Source of the DNA: Ypsolopha sequella
Lineage: Eukaryota; Arthropoda; Insecta; Lepidoptera; Ypsolophidae
Length of the DNA: 64,000 nt
Assembly (NCBI GenBank): GCA_934047225.1
Contig: OW204005.1
Span: forward strand, 24,870,396-24,934,395
Reading direction: 5' to 3'
The notes below the pieces were generated by a model that saw nothing but the letters and a program-made list of their open reading frames with translations, did not search any database and was not told the DNA's origin. The position numbers and the translations under genes are program-made. Position 1 is the first letter of the stretch; each line of letters begins with the position of its first letter. Below, piece after piece: positions 21,003-33,371 of this stretch.

Positions 21003-21900
21003 ATTAAAATACTATTCCACACGTTTAAGCAGACTTTCAGTTTCTTGATAGTCAAGTGTCAGCAACCAGTTCTTGACCTTATTTTTACATTCGTATTTAT
21101 CTAGTGGATAGATGTCTAAACAGTTGTTCGTACGATTATATAATCTGAAGCTAATGATGTAAAAATTACGACCAGCAAATTCTGTTTGATATCGTTCCAT
21201 TGAACAAACCAAATCACATCTTCTTTTGGACATAATCTTTGCATCGAAGGCGAGCGAAAAATGTTTACGTAAAACTGACCGAAATACAAAAAGTTGCCTC
21301 ACGGAGAGAACTTGAGTGTCAGAGTACTTTTTTGTACAGTACCGAAAATGTTTCCTAGTCATAACTTTAAGAACTGCTCGCTGTGCCCGTTCAACTTTTA
21401 GTAGGAAGGTTTTACAGCTCCCCCAGGCCGTGATGCAGTACGAGATTAACGATTCGCACAATGCAACATAAACTATCTTTAGCAGCTGTGCATCTGCCGT
21501 TCGTCTCAAGTTTTTGAATACGTAAATCAGTTTTCGCACCTTAGATTTGAGTCTGCTTAAATGTTCTTTCCAGTTCAATTTATTATCGATGTACACGCCT
21601 AGATATTTCACGTGACTTACTCTGTCTAATATCTTACAAAGACATTGATTATGTAAGTCAGAGCAGGTATGAGTCTTGACCATGAAAGATTCTATCAAAG
21701 GTTGGTTTGATTCTAGTAAGGAAAAAGTCAAATATTGTGTTTTTTCAATATTAAGAGTCAGCTGATTTGCAGCAAGCCAAGTCATACCTAACTAGTTTCA
21801 TAGCATTTTCAGCGTTAGTTTTAGCATCAAACCAATCCTTGCCCGATATTACTAAGGCAGTATCGTCGGCATATGAAAAAAATTTACAATTGTCAAGTGA
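21003..21900 (-). mobile_element. 5'-truncated CR1/Jockey-group LINE
   Basis: The frame 21785-21012 is an ORF2 C-terminus (VKYLGVYIDNKLNWKEHL, CESLISYCITAWG, ERAQRAVLKVM). Upstream of it, beyond a stop near 21786, the same protein continues to the RT active site SYADDTAL (about 21860-21880). It resembles the LINE at 38409-41360 in the same segments (CESLISYC/AESLIRYC), so both belong to related families. The 3' end is unclear; a TA-rich run at 20700-20730 may be the tail. Confidence 0.8.
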
Positions 21901-22012
21901 AAGTAATATATATTTTTATTAGTTTTTTTTACTTATTTTGGTGATCAAATAGCAAACTTATATGAATAAAATATTAGGCAAATTAGGTCTCGTCTTGACT
22001 TTTACAATATTT

Positions 22013-22521
22013 TTAGCTGAAATACACCAGATCTGTATCATGGTATAGAACATATACTTCAGGTTTTTGCGATATTTGTAGTATTTCGATAAGTTTTACA
22101 ATTGAAATTTCAGGAACTGTATCTCTATCTTTTAGGAGTGGTTTACGAAATTTAAGGTTATCCTTTGAAGCAACAGTTTTATAGAAAGATATGCTGTACA
22201 ATTTCTCAATTTTCTCAGAATCATCATGGATATCTTCGATTAAACCTACATAATATCTCCATAACTTTCTAATATAATATCGTACAAGAACATTGTCTCC
22301 TGTTTTGTATATTTTTATTTCTTGTTCAGTTTCAGTAATATCCTTTTGCGAATTAGATTCATGCTCGTTACAGTCACCTGCCCCATCATTCTTTTAAAAT
22401 TCTCGTTCTTTTGTGCTATTTATTTATATTTCTTGCTCAATCACATCAACAACCGTCGCCATTTTTTTTTCAGCATGATTTATTTGAAGCTCTTTCTCTG
22501 TTACATCAATCTGTACAGGTA
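22013..22521 (-). pseudogene. pogo-like gene tail, part 2 (left of Copia-2)
   Basis: On the minus strand, after a few interrupted codons, it reads YKTGDNVLVRYY, LWRYYVGLIEDIHDD, then SISFYKTVASKD and a stop at 22013. The VLVRYY/YYVGLIEDI pattern resembles HVLVKYDGKFYPGKVIRI in the tail of the pogo transposase at 47.1 kb. The part 1 tail lies at 37163-37480, on the other side of Copia-2, and the two join at the TATTT duplication. I infer a shared C-terminal tail type of pogo-like genes. The function of the tail is unknown. Confidence 0.55.
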
Positions 22522-22526
22522 TATTT

Positions 22527-22849
22527 TCTTATGAAATTTGCGCAGAGTATCTGTTAGCTTTTTGTAGTAAATAAACAACTGCTTGAGAACTTGAGATGGC
22601 ATATATTGTTTGAATCTATTTATAATTGTAAATAACACTTTAAAACAAGAGATTACTTTTGATTCATAATAAACAAACTACATTGGACATGACACAATAT
22701 CAACATGGCTGTGGCAAGACAGGAAGTGAAGAGAACAACGTGCTCGTCAGAGTGAGACAAAAAACACAGGACATCATGATGTACGTTTACAAAGAAACTT
22801 TATAGAACAAACTATTGAAGAGTGTTTATGAGGAATACTAGTTCTAACA
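22527..22849 (-). repeat. Copia-2 3' LTR
   Basis: Minus strand starts TGTTAGAACTAG and ends ATTTCATAAGA. It differs from the 5' LTR at a few positions (for example GAGTATCTG against GAGTGTCTG), so it is older than Copia-1. AATAAGGGGAAG on the minus strand directly upstream (22850-22863) is the likely polypurine tract. Confidence 0.92.
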
Positions 22850-23036
22850 CTTCCCCTTATTCTTAATAAAGAATAGTCTCTACATTTTATTCTACCAAAT
22901 ATCGACTCTATATTGACTCAATCAATAAGACTCTATATCAGACCACAAAAAAAAAGCATGTTTGATAAGAAGACCATAACTCTACATTGACTCTACTTAT
23001 TATAAGACTCTACATATTGGAATACAATACCAGACT

Positions 23037-24260
23037 CTATATTCGAAGACAATGTATGAACTCTTCACAAATAGATCGTTTAACAACCACAACATACAAG
23101 TCTTTAATGTAATGGTAACGCAAGTCGATATGCTTGGTCCTCTTGTGACAATATTCTTGAGCTTGTAATAATTTAAGTGCACCTTGATTGTCATTATATA
23201 CTACTATTTTTAGTTCCTTCGCTACAATTTCAGAAATAAAATTCTTTACAAAACATATGTCTTTGCAGACATCGCTTATGGCTAGATATTCTGCCTCGGT
23301 GCTAGGTAAGGCTACACATTTCTGTTTTCTTGCTTCCCAATTTATTATATTTCTACCTAACTTTACAATGAAGCCAGTATATGATTTTCTGCCCAAGTGG
23401 TCATTAGCACAATCAGCGTCAGCATATGCAGTTAAGTCAAGGACTTTACTTTTATAGAAACATAAGCAATATCCGATTGTTCCAGGGAACATAGCGCAAT
23501 ATTCTTTTAGCTGCAATCCAGTGCGATTTATTGAAGTTAGTTACATATTGACTCAACTGACTACAGGCATACGCTATATCAGGTCGGGTACATACTGATA
23601 GGTACATAAGGCAACCAATAAGTTGCCTATATTGATATACATTATCATCCAGCTTTGACATGTCATTATTCAGCATTAAGGGTGTTAAGACTGGTTTACA
23701 TTCCGACATATTAAATCGCTTTAGGAGCTTCTTAACATATTCAGATTGATCTAGAATTAATGTATCTTTAGTTCTCGTGATATTCATTCCTAGGCAGTTC
23801 TTAAGATCACCTAAATGTTTAACATTGAATTCTCTTTCTAGACTTTTTAACAGATTTTTAGTTGTACAGTTAGAAAACAAGTAGAAATCATCCACATACA
23901 ATCCTATGATAGTTAGGTCTTTCTCAACCTTTCTCACATACACACAGGGCTCACATCTGCTCTGTATGTAACCATTCTTACACAATAGCTCATGAACCTT
24001 TATATTCCACATGCGACTGGCCTGATTTAGCCCATATATACTTTTAAGCAACAAACACACTTTAGTTTTATCAGAAATAAAACCGGTTGGCTGCTCCATG
24101 TAAATACTTTCATTTAAATCGCCGTTTAAAAATGCGGATCCAGTTCAGTGGCCAATGAGAACAAAATACGCATAGTAGAATGACGTACCACAGGCGCAAA
24201 GGTATCGTTGTAGTCAATCCCTTCACTTTGTGTAAACCCGCGAGCAACTAAGCGTGCCTT
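23037..24260 (-). pseudogene. Copia-2 reverse transcriptase and RNase H
   Basis: Frames 24099-23452 and 23516-23037. RT has SIYGLNQASRMWN and the catalytic YVDD (GLYVDDFYLF), then VCTRPDIAYA. RNase H has AYADADCAND, STEAEY and NDNQGA, giving D, E and D. Upstream, 24260-24120 reads [14 protein letters not shown] and [11 protein letters not shown], then shows a frameshift and a small deletion just before [13 protein letters not shown]. The two main frames are joined by a frameshift near 23500. Dead coding sequence of the 3' half of Copia-2 pol. Confidence 0.9.
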
Positions 24261-24261
24261 A

Positions 24262-24867
24262 AATCAAATCAAAAAAAATCAAAATCAAAAATGTTTATTG
24301 TGTTAACCAAATAATTACATAATTACAATTACAGCTGGAGCCTTCTTTTAAGTAAAAATACCTGTATCAGAAGACTCCGCTCCTTCAGTCCGCAGCTTTG
24401 GTTTTACAAAACAGTTTCAAAAATTTGCTTAAAATTTAAAATTTACAAAAATTAATTAAAGTAATAATAAGAACACAATTAAAGTAATAATACGAACACA
24501 AAAGAGATATGTATATAATAAAAGAAAGATAACATCCTGCATGCGTCCATATTATGGAAATAGCTAAATATGAGGGGGTGCATGTGTGTGTGAGAGGGTG
24601 CAAGGGTGTGTGTGAGAGGGTGTGTGAGAGGGTGAGGGTGAGTGTGTGTGTGTGAAGGTGAGGGAGGGTGTATGCGTATGTTTATTTGTATGCTCTATAT
24701 TTATTTATCTACATACTAGTTTAGTTTATTTCTAAGTAATTTGGTAAATTAGGTTTTCAGCCTCTTCGTAGCTCTTTGTTTTTAATAATAAAGTTGTTTG
24801 CTTTTTGCATTCAAAATTACTTTTTGTACATATATCTAGAATTCTGCTTATTTGATTGTACATATAA
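24262..24867 (-). mobile_element. LINE 3' fragment inserted in Copia-2 pol
   Basis: 606 bp between two copies of GCCTTA (24256-24261 and 24868-24873). The plus-strand left end is an AATCAAA-type tail and the minus-strand 5' end keeps only the last ~45 codons of an ORF2 (KQTTLLLKTKSYEEAENLIYQIT). A GT-rich low-complexity stretch at 24575-24670 lies in its 3' UTR, similar in style to 38275-38340 in the long LINE. Copia-2 coding resumes on both sides (KFNRYKA, then KARLVARG). Confidence 0.85.
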
Positions 24868-24873
24868 GCCTTA

Positions 24874-26485
24874 TACCTGTTAAATTTGCCCGATGCATCA
24901 TAAGTACTTGATTTTATAAACCCACTTGCATTTTATAATATTATATGTCTGGCTAGATGACAAGCTCTCCTCACTGCCAATACAGTACTCCGTTTCTGCA
25001 TCTGAGAAAATTAAACTTTCATCAACACTGTTACTGATATCCATATTGTCATTGCTTATATTGGTCTGTTGCTTAGAGTCCCCTTCACCACTAGAATGCA
25101 AATCATTTGATTGCTCTTCGGTGCCGGGGAGTGACTCTTCATTCAAAATTTCATTATTCGAATTTAATTTATAATTATATGGTATGTCCATAGATATCAA
25201 CTCAGTATTAAATTTCATAGAATTATCTGAATATAAATTGTCATTAGGAATAAAATCTTTATAAAACTTATTCTCAATAAATTCAACATTCCTAGATATA
25301 ATAGTATTTGTAGGCTGTGATGGGTGAATCAACCGATATCCTTTTATAATTTCGCTGTAGCCCACAAATATGCACATCTTTGATTTTTCATCTAACTTGG
25401 TACGAGTCTGCTTTGGGATAAGAGAATAGACTAAGCATCCGAATACAGGGAGGTGTCCAAGATCAACTTTGTGTCCGGACCAAACCTCCTTGGGCAGCTG
25501 TCCTGCTAAACCCCACTTCACCCCGGAAACGACTACAGAGACCTGCTTGTCTCAACATGCATCTTACCTTGTCCATCAGAGAACGATTGAGTCGCTCCGC
25601 AACTCCATTTTGCTCTGGGCAGTATGGTACCGTTGTCTGGTGCACTATTCCCTCTTTATTGAAGTAATGAGTAAACTGTGTGCTACAATACTCACCTCCG
25701 TTGTCACTACGTAGACATTTAATTAATTTTCCAGTCTGTTTTTCAACTAGTGCCTTAAATCGTATAAAAAATGACATTACCTGTGATTTATGTTTCAATA
25801 GATATCCAAATGTTTTTCTTGAATAATCATCAGTTATACGAGTAATAATAAATAAATAAGCAGGTATCTAGCGCCACCCCAGCTGCAGTCCTTTATGGGC
25901 CCGCATACATCTGAATGCAGAAGTTCCAGAGGAGCAGTAGACATACTTGCAGATACCTTGGGGAAAGCCTTGGCCACCTGCTTCCCCTCAAGACAGGCAA
26001 TGCACTTCTGCTGAACATCCTCATCCTGAAACATAATATTATGTGCGGGATCTTGCCGCAGAGAACACATACTTCTCTGACTGATATGCCCTAGTCTCCT
26101 GTGCCATACATCAGCTGACACACGGTCACTTGCAGCAATCCTTGCACTCTGTGCCACCTGCGCTTGTCGTAGGTGTGCCGAAGAATGCTTCTGTTGCACT
26201 GAAATACCTCTCAACTTATATATACCTTTAAATCAATCAGCAGAAAGAACTGGTTTACCTACTACTTGACATTCCTCATATATATTACAGCCATCACCAT
26301 TAAATACAACTGTCATACCATTTTCTACCATTCTACTAACCGATAGCAAGTTTGTGGACAACTTTGGTACATACATAGCATTCAAAATTGTAAATACATG
26401 AGAATCACCATTGTTACAGACTAAAGCATTTATGTTACCAACTCCAGAACTGTCAAGTGTTTCACTATTAGCAATAGCTATTTGG
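24874..26485 (-). pseudogene. Copia-2 integrase and protease end
   Basis: Frames 26214-25834, 25798-25463 and 25521-24898. They contain the integrase finger (VWHRRLGHIS, then CIACLEGKQ), first D in LLHSDVCGP, second D in RSDNGGEYC, and E in EQNGVAERLNRS. Further down are VFGCLVYSLIPK and FVGYSEIIKGYRL, the usual chain towards reverse transcriptase. The upstream part (26485-26220) reads LSVSRMVENGMTVVF and AMYVPKLSTNLLSV, the end of the protease/GAG-pre-integrase region, and stops at the BEL-2 insertion. The frames are split by frameshifts near 25830 and 25500. Confidence 0.9.
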
Positions 26486-26490
26486 CTATC

Positions 26491-26691
26491 TGTTGGTAAG
26501 GGTGACCATAATAATAGTTTCGTGAATTTTGTTGTTTTAGGTTTATTTGTAGCTTTTAGTACATCGACATGATAAAATAGAATTACAATAATAAAGACAT
26601 TTTTTAATGTGTCAGACAGAAGTCAATAGAAGCGGCGTAGTTGCCAGTACAGTTTTCTTCGTGGAGTTTCTACTGGAGCGCAGCGTAAACA
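26491..26691 (-). repeat. BEL-2 3' LTR
   Basis: Minus strand TGTTTACGCTGCG to ACCAACA (TG...CA), 201 bp. It differs from the split 5' LTR at few positions (for example GCCAGTAC against GCCGGTAC). The purine run next to it on the minus strand (AAGGGGGGCAGGA, 26692-26704) is the polypurine tract. Confidence 0.94.
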
Positions 26692-26716
26692 TCCTGCCCC
26701 CCTTGAAACGCCAGTT

Positions 26717-27928
26717 TCAAGCAGACGTCCTTTCGTCGAACTGAAGAGGACACAGCTGGGTCAACGCTCGTCTTATAGATCCCTTGATGGTCTTCACATC
26801 CACAACTCGAACTATACCATCAGGGCCTGGGTATAACTTTATAATTCGTCCAAGCGGCCACTTCATCACAGGCAACTGGTTGTCTTTGATAATAACTAAT
26901 TCACCAATCTTGGCATTATGCTTGTTGGTTTGCCATTTTACTCTTTTCTGTAGGGTTGATAAATATTCTCGAGTCCAGCGGTTCCAGAACGTTTGACGAA
27001 GATGTTCCAGAAGTTGGTAACGATTGAAATTGGAAATAGTCTCGTTGACAGGAGACGGCAATGCGGTTAAAGACCGCCCGATTAGGTAGTGCCCGGGAGT
27101 TAACGGACGTAAGTCCGATGGATCTGAAGACAATGGTGTCAGCGGGTGCGAATTCAAAATGGCTTCAATTGATGCAAACAACGAGGAAAGTTCCTCGAAC
27201 GTTAGACTAGAATTACCAGCGATTCTTTTTAAATAATATTTGGCAGATTTAACACCGGCTTCCCAAATTCTACCAAAATTAGGTGAGTGCGCGGGGTTAA
27301 ATTTGAAAACGATACCTTCACCACATGCAAACTCACCTACGTCACGGCTACAATTCTTCAAAAGTCTACCTAACTCATTCATTGCTTCCACAAAATTTTT
27401 GCCATAATCGCAAAATATGGTTCGCGGTTTGCCACGTCTCGCAATAAATCTTTTAAGAGATAGTATAAACGCTTGAGTTGTCATATCGCTCACTACTTCT
27501 AGGTGCACTGCTTTAACAGCGAGGCAAATGAATATACACAAATAACATTTTGTGGTTTTGCTACCACGTCCTTTGCGGCTGGAAATTAAAAAAGGTCCAG
27601 CAAAGTCTACTCCACAGTTTTCAAAAGGAGGAGAAGGATTTACTCTTGGGCTAGGTAATGTTCCCATTAATGGTTGCTTGGTTGCAGCTGCTAAGCGCTG
27701 ACAACGCACACATTTGTTTACAGTTGAGGAAGCTAGTACTCTTCCACGTGTAGGCCAGAATTGGTCACGAATAGATGCTAACAACTGTGATGGGCCACAA
27801 TGTAAGAGACGTAAATGGTATCTTTCAAAGAGTAGCTTAGCAAATTGATGTTTCGAATCAATTAGAATTGGATGCTGTTTATCGGAAGTATAGTGTGTAG
27901 CTTGATCGATGCGCCCACCTACGCGCAA
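26717..27928 (-). pseudogene. BEL-2 integrase (403 residues visible)
   Basis: A long open frame with the BEL integrase domains. The HHCC finger is H38, H43, C73 and C76. The catalytic triad is D108 (VDFAG), D174 and E223 (WEAGVKS), and then come SHPLTPLS and the C-terminal barrel (LVIIKDNQLP). At the second aspartate the family motif DNG is DYG here, an unusual replacement. The upstream link 27929-28426 (EIRELTNSDAWRHIP, NPADLASRG) belongs to the same polyprotein but contains stops and an extra low-complexity stretch (28000-28220). It ends just before the polypurine tract. Confidence 0.9.
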
Positions 27929-28426
27929 AATACCCTCATCATCTAAAAATGGGTTTAACGAAATTATTCTTGACTTCGTGTTTAGTGTTTTTTTGTTGGT
28001 GAGTGAGTGAATATCTTGAGCAAACGAATCACATTGTGATAAGTGATTTCTCTAATTCGACAGTAGTAAGACCACCTTTTATTTTTAGTTTTACAATTGT
28101 TAATAAAACGCATGACATAAGTAAATACTCTTTGTAAACTATATAGCTTTGAATATTTATCAAATTGTATTATACTCTCCTTACATTGTATGTTTAATGT
28201 TATTTTTGTTTCAGGTGACAACGGACATTCTTTGTGTTTTAGCTGAGGCCATTCCCTTTCAGGTTGAACCAGGAAAGGAGGCCCGTGCCATCACAACGAG
28301 TTATTTGTCTGTTGCTGTGGCTTGATTCCCCGTGAAGCCAGGTCAGCCGGATTAGAATCAGTAGGTATGTGACGCCATGCGTCGCTGTTAGTTAGTTCGC
28401 GTATTTCGTCAACACGGTTACAAACA

Positions 28427-29568
28427 CATGGTATCTTGCTGAATAATAAAAAAACAAAACTACTAAATATCTCTTCTAGTTATCGGAAATGTTTAATTAA
28501 AGATATAAAATTAAAAGGACATACATACGACTGTCTACATACAAATCATATAAATTGTTCATGTCCTTTTATAGACAATGTAATAAAATACAAATATTTA
28601 GGCTTAACAGTAGATAACAGATTTTGTTGGAGATTTCAGATAAATAATGTATGCGACAAATTAAGAGCGTTGTTAAGTAAATTTAAAAGTTTAAGTTTTT
28701 GTACTCCAAGATCAATTCTTTACATGCTTTATCACGCTTTGGTTGAGTCAGTTCTGTCCTATGGAATAGAATGCTACGGCATTACTTTTAAAAGTAAAAT
28801 TATCAAAATAAAAGAACTTCAAACAAGATTTTTAAAGCTTATGGTTGGTGAAAAAACTAAAACTGAACATAAAGAAAATTATGAAATGTTATTTGAAAAA
28901 TGCAAAATTCTTCCAGCACAGAAAAAGTGTTTATTTTTAATAGCAATTGAAGAGTTTTGGAACAATGAATACAAAATAAAAATTAAACATGGACATCAAA
29001 CTAGGTCACAAGTAGAAGGTAAATTACTGGTACCAAAAGTTTCTAATTTTTATGGAAAACGTTGCAAAAATTGGCTTATTCCCAAACTTTTTAATTGTAT
29101 TCCGCAAGACCTAAAAGACTGTAAAGGCACTAAAATTCAAATTAAGAATAAGTTAAAAGATTTCTTTTTATTAAATCTAGATTTTATCGAAACTAGTACA
29201 TAAAAGAAAATATATAGTTAGTTTCATAAATGTTCTCAATTAAGTACATAAACTAATTTTGCTAAACTAAGTCATGCTACGGTATTGCACACGGCAGTTT
29301 GTTTGTCACCACACAAAACTACTAGTGTTGAGCTGTTGTAGTTATGTATAACTACCCTCAACGAGGTTAATTTTTTGTTTTATTAAGTTTAGTGATGATT
29401 ATTAGTTTAGATCAAGTATTTATTTAACAAGTTTATGTAATCATAAGTGCTAGCATTAAGAGAGAGTGTATGTCTGCCGATAAACTGTCTTAACAGTTTG
29501 GCGGAAAATTATTGTTTTGTTTATATTACTTATGATAAATAAAGTTTTTAAAAATGAAAATGAATGAA
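28427..29568 (+). mobile_element. 5'-truncated LINE in BEL-2 pol
   Basis: Plus-strand frame 28436-29203 (255 residues) is a CR1/Jockey-group ORF2 C-terminus: IKYKYLGLTVDNRFCWRFQI, ALVESVLSYGIECYG, LQTRFLKLMVG. The 3' end has AATAAA (29537-29542) and an AATGAAAATGAATGA tail. BEL-2 coding stops at LKTFV (from 29569 on the minus strand) and resumes at NRVDEIREL (below 28427). ACAAA occurs at both junctions, a probable short target duplication. Confidence 0.85.
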
Positions 29569-30887
29569 ACAAATGTCTTAAGAGTTTTAGGTGGAGTTTT
29601 CAACCAACTCAAGACAATCGTTGAATCAGACCAAAATACCGCTCGCGTTGGCTCAATTTTAGTTGAATCAATAACATTTGAATACAACCTGGCTCCTAGT
29701 AACGCGCCCAGGAGCTCTAGACGAGGAACGGTCATCTCCGGCTTTAAAGGAGCCACTCTAGCTTTAGCAGTCAATAAATGGACTTGTGGTTTACCATTGA
29801 CACTGCATTTTATATACAAACAGGCGGCGTAGGCGCTCTGTGAAGCTTCGGTAAATAAGTGAATCTCAATACTCTCTGCATCAGAACATAGCACGTTCCT
29901 CGGTACTCGTACATTGTTTATGTTATGTAGGTTTTCAATAAACCCTCGCCAAGTGTCTGCGATTTCGTCTGGCACTTGCTGATCCCAATGTAATTTTAGT
30001 AATCGTAATTTTTGTAATAGCGTTTTTGGGGTAATGGTACAAGCGGACAGCAAGCCCAGCGGATCAAAGACTTTGCAAGATGTCGACAGTATGTTCCGTT
30101 TAGTTATCTTAGAAGCAGCTTCAATATTTGCGGAAAATTGTAAAGTATCGTTTACAGGATCCCATTTTAAACCTAACACGGTTGATTCTTCACAAAAATC
30201 TTGTATGTCACTGTTTGAAGTTATATCATCGATAATATCAGGCGCATTAGTACGAAATTTTCGAAAGTGGAAGCAAGCTTCAGATAACGTTTTAATGACT
30301 CCCTTGACAATGTGCTTGAGTTCAGATTTATCGTTCGAGGTAACACTTAAATCGTCTACATAGAACCCATGGCGTATGGCATCAGCAACCGATCTATCTG
30401 GACACTCTTCGGCGAGTTGCACCAGACACCTTGTGTTTAAATAGGGAGCAGAAGATGTTCCATATGTGACTGTGTTGAGTTGTAATGTTTTAAGTGGTTG
30501 TGTTTCTTCGTCCCTCCAAAGAATTAATTGTAGATGTCGCTGCGTATCATCCACCATAATTTGACGATACATCTTTTCGATGTCGCCAGTGACCACGTAT
30601 TCCCCTTTTCTAAAACGTAGTAATATTGCTAGCAGATTGTCTTGCACAACTGGCCCTACCATCTGAATATTGTTCAGGGATTTGCCCGTGGAAGTTTTGC
30701 ACGAGGCATCGAATACTACCCTAAGGCGCGTTGTTTCGCTACTTTCTCGATTAACTGCATGATGGGGAATATAATAAGCAAATGGTGGAGGACGCTCTAA
30801 TTCTGATAAGTGCCCTAAGCTCTTATATTCATTTATAAATTCTGCATATGCTGCCTTTTGATTATTTTTCGTTAGTTTCTGTTCCAA
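29569..30887 (-). pseudogene. BEL-2 reverse transcriptase and RNase H
   Basis: It contains the RT start (LRVVFDASCKTSTGKSLN), TGDIEKMYRQI with a catalytic aspartate, the YVDD box in GFYVDDLSVT, and CKVFDPLGLLS. RNase H-like sequence follows (TEASQSAYAACLY, RLELLGALLGARL, FWSDSTIVLSWL). The frame reads into the inserted LINE tail after LKTFV. It is separated from the upstream protease region by one in-frame stop near 30915. Apart from that and the LINE the enzyme looks complete. Confidence 0.92.
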
Positions 30888-30914
30888 GTTATAGAAACGT
30901 CTCTTAGCAATGAG

Positions 30915-31600
30915 TTAAGAATCGCCCAAAGCCTGTTCAGGATCTTCAAGCAATGGCAGTTTGACAGAAAACCTACCGTCAGGGAGACGAATCGTATTTT
31001 CAATAAAATGAGCTTCGCAGCTTTCCTCTTCCTTTGAAAAAGGCTTACCAGAAGAAATAATGTCTTCGAGTTCCCAGAACTTGGAAAGACTTTGACTGAT
31101 CTCTTTAGTAAAATTGCATAAACGCGTGTTTTCATTATTGGAGTTAGACCCTGTCGGACCAGCGACAAGCCATCCTAATTTACTCGCTTGAAGTGTGGGT
31201 TTGTTTTGCCTCAATCGAATCAAATTAGAATCCACAATTTCCCAAAAAACGTCTGCCCCTAACAGTACTTGTATCTCGGAGGGACGATAGAAATTGGGAT
31301 CAGCTAATATGACATTGGAAGGTAAGTTGAACTGTGTAATGTCTACCTCCACTCTTGGTATTGTGCTCGTGATCTGTGGAATAACTAAACATGACACATT
31401 TATTTGGAACGAATTCACACGTGACTTGACTATCAGATTACAGCCTTGATTGACTTTAGTAGTAGAATTGTTAATTCCACAAATTGATACTTGAGCATTT
31501 GAACAAGAAAGATTCATACTTTTTTGCACTTTCTCTATTACAAAAGATGATTCGCTTCCAGCGTCGAGAAGTACGCGAGCTGGGTAAGTATTATTAGTAA
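30915..31600 (-). pseudogene. BEL-2 protease and linker
   Basis: Upstream of the frame 31529-30915 the minus strand reads ARVLLDAGSESSFV (about 31575-31540), the aspartic protease motif with DAGS in place of DSGS. Then come ILADPNFYRPSEIQVLLGADVFW and LGWLVAGP, family signatures of the segment between protease and RT. It ends in a nonsense codon after EQALGDS. A 240-bp AT-rich insert separates it from gag. Confidence 0.88.
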
Positions 31601-31603
31601 TTT

Positions 31604-31850
31604 TTATTTTTTTATTTTTTTTTTAAATAGTTAAATCTACTTCCTTCAACATTTTCCTCAGAGAGATAAAAAGAAGAAATATAAAATTTGGTGACGCTAC
31701 AGAAAATACCTAAATCTAAATCTAAACCTAACTTAACTAAATGTACAATTTTGATTATAATTAATTAAACACACAATGTTACAGAATAATGATATATAAT
31801 AATATATATAATATATAAATAATGGTATACATAAATAAGTCGGGAAATAA
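31604..31850. mobile_element. AT-rich insert between BEL-2 gag and protease
   Basis: The gag frame leaves recognisable sequence after LLCTAEVELID (about 31850) and the protease begins near 31600. Between them lie about 240 bp of very AT-rich sequence with a T-rich end (31604-31626) and a TATAATA-rich stretch (31790-31830). A truncated LINE or MITE is likely; the family is not recognised. Confidence 0.5.
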
Positions 31851-33341
31851 TTTGGATCAATTAGTTCTACTTCAGCCGTGCACAACAGCACTTGTCCCGA
31901 TGCGGTAGCAGAAAGGGACACAGGAAGCTGTGTAGTGCTGCTTGTAGCAGTGGGTGAACTTGTAGCATTTACAGTGAAAGTATTACTTGTATTCTTAGAA
32001 TTTGAAAAACCACTATTAGTAGAATTATCTTGGATAGTGTTAGTAGAATTGCTTTGATTCGTATTACTTATTGTATTAGTGTCTTGAATTTTGTGCAATA
32101 ATGAATTGTGTTTTTTGTTGCAAATATTGCATGGACCTAGACGGCAACGCTTAGAATGGTGGCCGGAGCGAAGACAATTATGGCAAAGTTTATGTTTTTC
32201 TACTTCACTCAATCTATCTTCGAGAGAAAATGCTTTGAATTTGTCGCACTGATAGAGAAGATGATTCTGATCGCAAACAAAACAACCCCTATAATTTGAA
32301 CTGTTACCTGATGAGGCAAAAAATGAATTTGTTTGTTTACGCTCTTTGTAGTATGGTTGCCTATCAGACCTTCCAGCAATGTGATTGTCGCTTTTATTAA
32401 ATTGCAAAGTCTCTAACATATCAGCTCGACTACGCAGGAACTGATAAAATTCTTTGAGTGTGGGTGAAGAGACTAAATCGTTTCTATGCTCTTCCCATTT
32501 TCGACTAGTAGCGCCATCTAATTTTCCAGCCATCGTGAAAATAATTAATGTGTCCCAATGATCAGTTGGTTCATCTAGCTTGTTTAAAGCATGTAGATTT
32601 TTTGTAAAATGATCGACTATATATCTTAACGATTTGTGGGATTCCTTCGTTATTGGTTCGAAGTTGAACAAACATTTTAAATGATTGTTAATTAAAATCC
32701 TATTGTTGTCAAATCGATCGCAGACTTGCTGCCAAGCTAATTGATAGTTGTTAGAGGTGAACTCTATAGATTTAAGCACTACTGCGGCGCTACCCTCTAA
32801 AGAGGAGCGCAGATAATGGAATTTATTGATTTCAGGAATGCTTTCATTTTTATTTATTAATTCGTTAAAGGTATCACGGAATTCAAGCCACTTTGTGTAA
32901 TTACCATCGTATGTGGGAAGTTTTATGGTAGGCAACTTGATATTTGAGAAACCACTTGAGTGAGCATTTGAATTGGATTTTGAACCAGAAGGTGAACCTG
33001 AAGGTGTACTCAAGAACTTGATTTGCTGACTCAAACGATTCAATGATACATTGAGCTGTTGCAATTAGCTCAACGTATGTATTTTCAAAGCAATCACGCT
33101 CTTGCAATTGTTCATTGAATACTTCTTCTTCTACAAGGCTATCAACTTTATTTTGAATTGTATCAAACAACGTATACAACTTCCGAAAATTACTTAATTT
33201 CAATTGCAAAGCTGCTATAGTTTGTTTGTCTAAATCTTTTGTTTCTTTTGATTGCAATGGTTCTAAGTAGGAGCGAAATAGTGTGGCTCTACCCTTTATA
33301 CTACCTCTTTGACGTATAAGACTTTTTAAGTCACCAGCCAT
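31850..33341 (-). pseudogene. BEL-2 gag
   Basis: The likely start is the ATG at 33341 (MAGDLKSLIRQRGSIKGR), the usual BEL gag beginning, rather than the upstream ATG at 33371. The first part ends by a frameshift near 33000, and the second frame (33064-31733) continues with LPTIKLPTYDGNYTKWLEF, the core of the DUF1759 gag domain. Cysteine-histidine clusters follow (CFVCDQNHLLYQC, CHNCLRSGHHSKRC, CNICNKKH). The Ser/Thr/Asn-rich tail leads to the protease. The single shift could in principle be a programmed one, but decay is likelier. Confidence 0.9.
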
Positions 33342-33371
33342 AATGGTTAGAGAATTCAACAAAAATTCCAA

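Noticed and set aside
24575..24670. GT-rich tract as a functional element
   Set aside because: Low-complexity part of a LINE 3' UTR, with a similar tract in another LINE at 38.28 kb.
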